NCBI GenBank assembly: GCA_030848545.1
Contig: JAVDCA010000025.1
Span: forward strand, 51,318-115,317
Source of the DNA: Astrobacterium formosum
GTDB taxonomy: Bacteria > Pseudomonadota > Alphaproteobacteria > Rhizobiales > Xanthobacteraceae
Direction: 5' to 3'
DNA: 64,000 nt
Shown here: one piece after another, positions 62,018-64,000 of the stretch
Layout of the letters: each line of letters opens with the position of its first letter
Position numbering within the stretch: the first letter of the stretch is position 1
Position numbers and translations under genes: made by a program
Notes under the pieces: generated by a model
The model's input: only the letters and a program-made list of their open reading frames with translations
Told to the model about the DNA's origin: nothing
The model's database searches: none

Positions 62018-62536
62018 ATGCACACCCTTCTGGTTCTCACCATCATCGGCCGCGACCGGCCGGGCCTCGTCAGCGCGGTTTCGGAGGTGATCGCCGCCCA
62101 TGGCGGCAACTGGCTCGACACCCGCATGGCGACCCTCGCCGGCCAGTTCGCCGGCATGCTCTTGGTCGAGATCGCCCCCGACAAGGCCGACGCGCTGGCG
62201 GGCGCCCTGAAGGCCCTGGAGGCCAAGGGCCTGCGCCTCGTGGTCGAGCGCGGCGTCGACGCCGCGCCCGTGGCGGGCCGCATGCTGCGCCTCGATCTCG
62301 TCGGCCATGACCGCCCCGGCATCGTGCGCGATATTTCCTCCGCGCTCGCCGCCCACAACGTGTCGATCGACGAACTGGAGAGCGAACAGGTCTCGGGCTC
62401 GTTCTCGGGCGAGGCCATGTTCAAGGCCTGGGCACGGCTCAAGGTGCCGGACGACGTCGACGTGGACAAGCTGCGCGCCTCCGTCGAGGCGCTGGCCGAC
62501 GAGTTGATGGTGGATCTCGAACTCGACGAGGCGTGA
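62018..62536 (+). CDS. Double-ACT-domain protein (GcvR-like)
   Basis: This 172-residue protein consists of two ACT domains, one starting LVLTIIGRDRPGLVSAVSEV and one LDLVGHDRPGIVRDISSAL. This is the layout of GcvR, which in E. coli binds glycine and restrains GcvA. No gcv gene is near, so the partner and ligand are uncertain. The start MHTLLVLTII (62018) has GGGAG at good distance; an earlier ATG (61919) adds unlike sequence. Confidence 0.88.
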   Translation: MHTLLVLTIIGRDRPGLVSAVSEVIAAHGGNWLDTRMATLAGQFAGMLLVEIAPDKADALAGALKALEAKGLRLVVERGVDAAPVAGRMLRLDLVGHDRPGIVRDISSALAAHNVSIDELESEQVSGSFSGEAMFKAWARLKVPDDVDVDKLRASVEALADELMVDLELDEA

Positions 62537-62550
62537 AAACGTCGTGGCGC

Positions 62551-62638
62551 CGTAGGATGGGTTGAGCAACGCGAAACCCATCATCCCACGACGGCGGCCG
62601 CAGTGATGGGTTTCGCCAAACGCTCAACCCATCCTACG
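62551..62638. repeat. Palindromic MITE-like repeat CGTAGGATGGGTTGAGC
   Basis: Ends cgtaggatgggttgagc and gctcaacccatcctacg are perfect 17 bp inverted copies; inner parts gcgaaacccatcat / gatgggtttcgc are also inverted. It lies between the convergent ACT and binding-protein genes. It is seen once in this window. Confidence 0.85.
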
Positions 62639-62661
62639 TTGGCACGCTTGCGGCGCTTCCC

Positions 62662-63777
62662 TCACTTCGCTGGCGCGTATTTGCCGTCACGCCATTCGTA
62701 GAAGACGTATTCGGGCGCCGTCAGGTCGCCCTTCTGGTCGAAGGTCAGGTCACCGACGATGGTGGAAAAACTGCCCGCGCGCAGGGTCTGGGCGAGCGGG
62801 CGCGCGGTGTCGGCACCGGACTTCTCGATCGCGGCGGCGAGTGCCTGCACGGCGGCGTAATAGTAGAAGGCGAAATTGTCCGGGTCGGCGCCGGCATCGA
62901 TCGCCCGCATGGCCTTGATGGCCTCCTCGGCCTGCGGCCGCGTCTTCACTTCGGGCGCATAGGTGAACAACACTCCGTTGGCGGCCTCGCGGGCGATCGC
63001 CCAGAACTCGGTCGAGGCCATCGCCTCGCCGGTCACGAAGGCGGGCGTGAAGCCGGAATCGCGCGACTGCCGGATGATGAGGGCAAGCTCGGTGTGGTAG
63101 CCGCCGAAATAGACGGCGTCGATCTTCTCGCTCTTGAGCCGCGTCACCAGGGCGCCGAAATCGCGCTCGCCCGCATTGACCGCGCCCTCATAGGCGGGCT
63201 TGACGCCCGCGCCCGCCATCGCCTTTTTGGCCTCGGCGGCAAGCCCGGCGCCGTAGGCCGACTTGTCGTGCACGATGGCGATGCGCTTGTCGCGGTAGCG
63301 CTCGGCGAGCATCTTTCCGGCGACCGCACCCTGCTGGTCGTCGCGCCCGCACACCCGGAAAATGGTGCCGCCGGCCGCCTTGTCGGTGAGTGCCGGATTG
63401 GTCGCCGAGCCGGTCACCATTAGGATGTCGCGCTCCGCATAGACGTCGGCGGCCGCGATGGCGGCGCTCGAACACAGGTGCCCGAACACGAGCTTGATGC
63501 CCGACGCCGCGAGCCGGTTCGCCACCGTCACCGCCTGGCGCGGCTCACAGGCGTCGTCCTCCACCTGCAGGACGAATTTTCGTCCCTTGACGCCACCCTT
63601 GGCGTTGATGACCGCGATGGCGGCCTGGGTGCCGAGCCGCGACTGCGCCCCGATGGCGGCGACCGGCCCGGTGACCGCGGTGGCGAGCCCGACGCGGATG
63701 TCCTGCGCGTTCACCGGCGCGGCGCCGGCGAACGCCAACGCGGCGAGGGTCGAGAGGAGATGTCGTCTGATGACCAT
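62662..63777 (-). CDS. Branched-chain amino acid ABC transporter, substrate-binding protein
   Basis: This 371-residue periplasmic protein of the LivJ/Leu-binding family has a signal peptide (HLLSTLAALAFAGAAPVNAQ), RVGLATAVTGPVAAIGAQ-like N-terminal motif, FGHLCSSAAIAAADVYAE and YFGGYHTELALIIRQ. It binds leucine-like or other amides for a Liv-type importer. No permease or ATPase lies downstream in the same direction within the window. The start MVIRRHLL (63777) has GGGAGAG upstream. Confidence 0.92.
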   Translation of the reverse strand: MVIRRHLLSTLAALAFAGAAPVNAQDIRVGLATAVTGPVAAIGAQSRLGTQAAIAVINAKGGVKGRKFVLQVEDDACEPRQAVTVANRLAASGIKLVFGHLCSSAAIAAADVYAERDILMVTGSATNPALTDKAAGGTIFRVCGRDDQQGAVAGKMLAERYRDKRIAIVHDKSAYGAGLAAEAKKAMAGAGVKPAYEGAVNAGERDFGALVTRLKSEKIDAVYFGGYHTELALIIRQSRDSGFTPAFVTGEAMASTEFWAIAREAANGVLFTYAPEVKTRPQAEEAIKAMRAIDAGADPDNFAFYYYAAVQALAAAIEKSGADTARPLAQTLRAGSFSTIVGDLTFDQKGDLTAPEYVFYEWRDGKYAPAK

Positions 63778-64000
63778 GTAGCTCTCCCTGGAAGGCATTG
63801 TGTTTTCTTGGGTCGGCGATCGGGCCGGCCACGCCTGCCGGCGCGGCGCTTGGACGTGATCTTACACACGAACCGCGCGCGCCGTCACGCCGAGTCGGGA
63901 TGCGATTTTGCGAACGGGTTTTTGCAGGCGCTGACGCCGAAAGCGCGTGGACAAGATCGCAGAAGAGCGCAATCCGCCGTCGTCATGGCCGCGCTTGTCG
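63778..64000. other. Upstream region of the binding-protein gene to the window end
   Basis: No gene or clear motif is seen in these 223 bp. It should carry the promoter of the binding-protein gene. Confidence 0.5.

Overview
This 64 kb window is high-GC chromosomal DNA of an alphaproteobacterium, most probably Hyphomicrobiales (Rhizobiales). Supporting signs are a class I lysyl-tRNA synthetase, a SAM-II riboswitch in front of metZ, a double-length dCTP deaminase, ccm genes in the order I-E-F-H, and small families (DUF6460, CCDC90/DUF1640-like) that are common in that order. The genus cannot be set from this sequence. There is no rRNA, prophage, insertion sequence or CRISPR array. The only RNA gene seen is tRNA-Gly(CCC).

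Layout. 0-4 kb: the end of a cytochrome c maturation operon (ccmI partial, ccmE, ccmF, ccmH), with a palindromic repeat between ccmE and ccmF. 4-6.5 kb: metZ under a SAM-II riboswitch plus terminator, and a dCTP deaminase. 6.7-8.4 kb: a PsiF-like protein, then a one-domain voltage-gated cation channel with filter TLEGWVD, divergent from a CCDC90-like protein. 8.5-11.5 kb: tRNA-Gly, a pentaheme nitrite reductase NrfA behind an FNR/FixK-type box, and a SCO1 unit. 11.5-24.2 kb: a glycosyltransferase with a MshEN-like N-terminus, a solute-binding protein, lysS, carbonic anhydrase, an S24-type regulator, pyrD (probably CTG start), an MBL hydrolase pair, a chemoreceptor and a winged-helix/TPR membrane regulator. 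24.3-26.1 kb: a toxin-antitoxin island of two antitoxin/PIN-toxin pairs flanking the debris of a parDE pair.

26-34 kb: DNA ligase and exonuclease of the ligase-associated DNA-damage set, a TPR methyltransferase, pta-ackA, a NUDIX hydrolase, wrbA and doxX. 34.8-44.4 kb: LysR, a GGDEF-EAL protein, a YgiQ-type radical SAM protein, a ClC channel, an SPW-repeat protein and a class A acid phosphatase. 44.8-48.2 kb: an OmpR-type two-component system divergent from three small envelope genes, with nested palindromes between them that resemble a CusR box. 48.8-53 kb: a HAD dehalogenase, then Lhr helicase and PdeM nuclease, the other half of the ligase-associated set, with a dispersed repeat inserted in frame in lhr. 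53-64 kb: an HDAC-family amidohydrolase with an MFS transporter, methylmalonyl-CoA decarboxylase, LysR divergent from an EamA exporter, a membrane-anchored unknown, an ABC-F ATPase, a GcvR-like double-ACT protein and a branched-chain amino acid binding protein.

Two sequence-level themes recur. Several families of palindromic repeats fill the spacers, and one copy has become coding sequence in lhr. Short tandem duplications of about 14-21 bp recur, and several cover or abut the 3' ends of genes. The best leads are the putative Ca2+ channel/CCDC90 pair, the two-component/GYGP envelope module with its nested operator, the repeat-derived segment in Lhr, and the decayed parDE pair between two live toxin-antitoxin modules.
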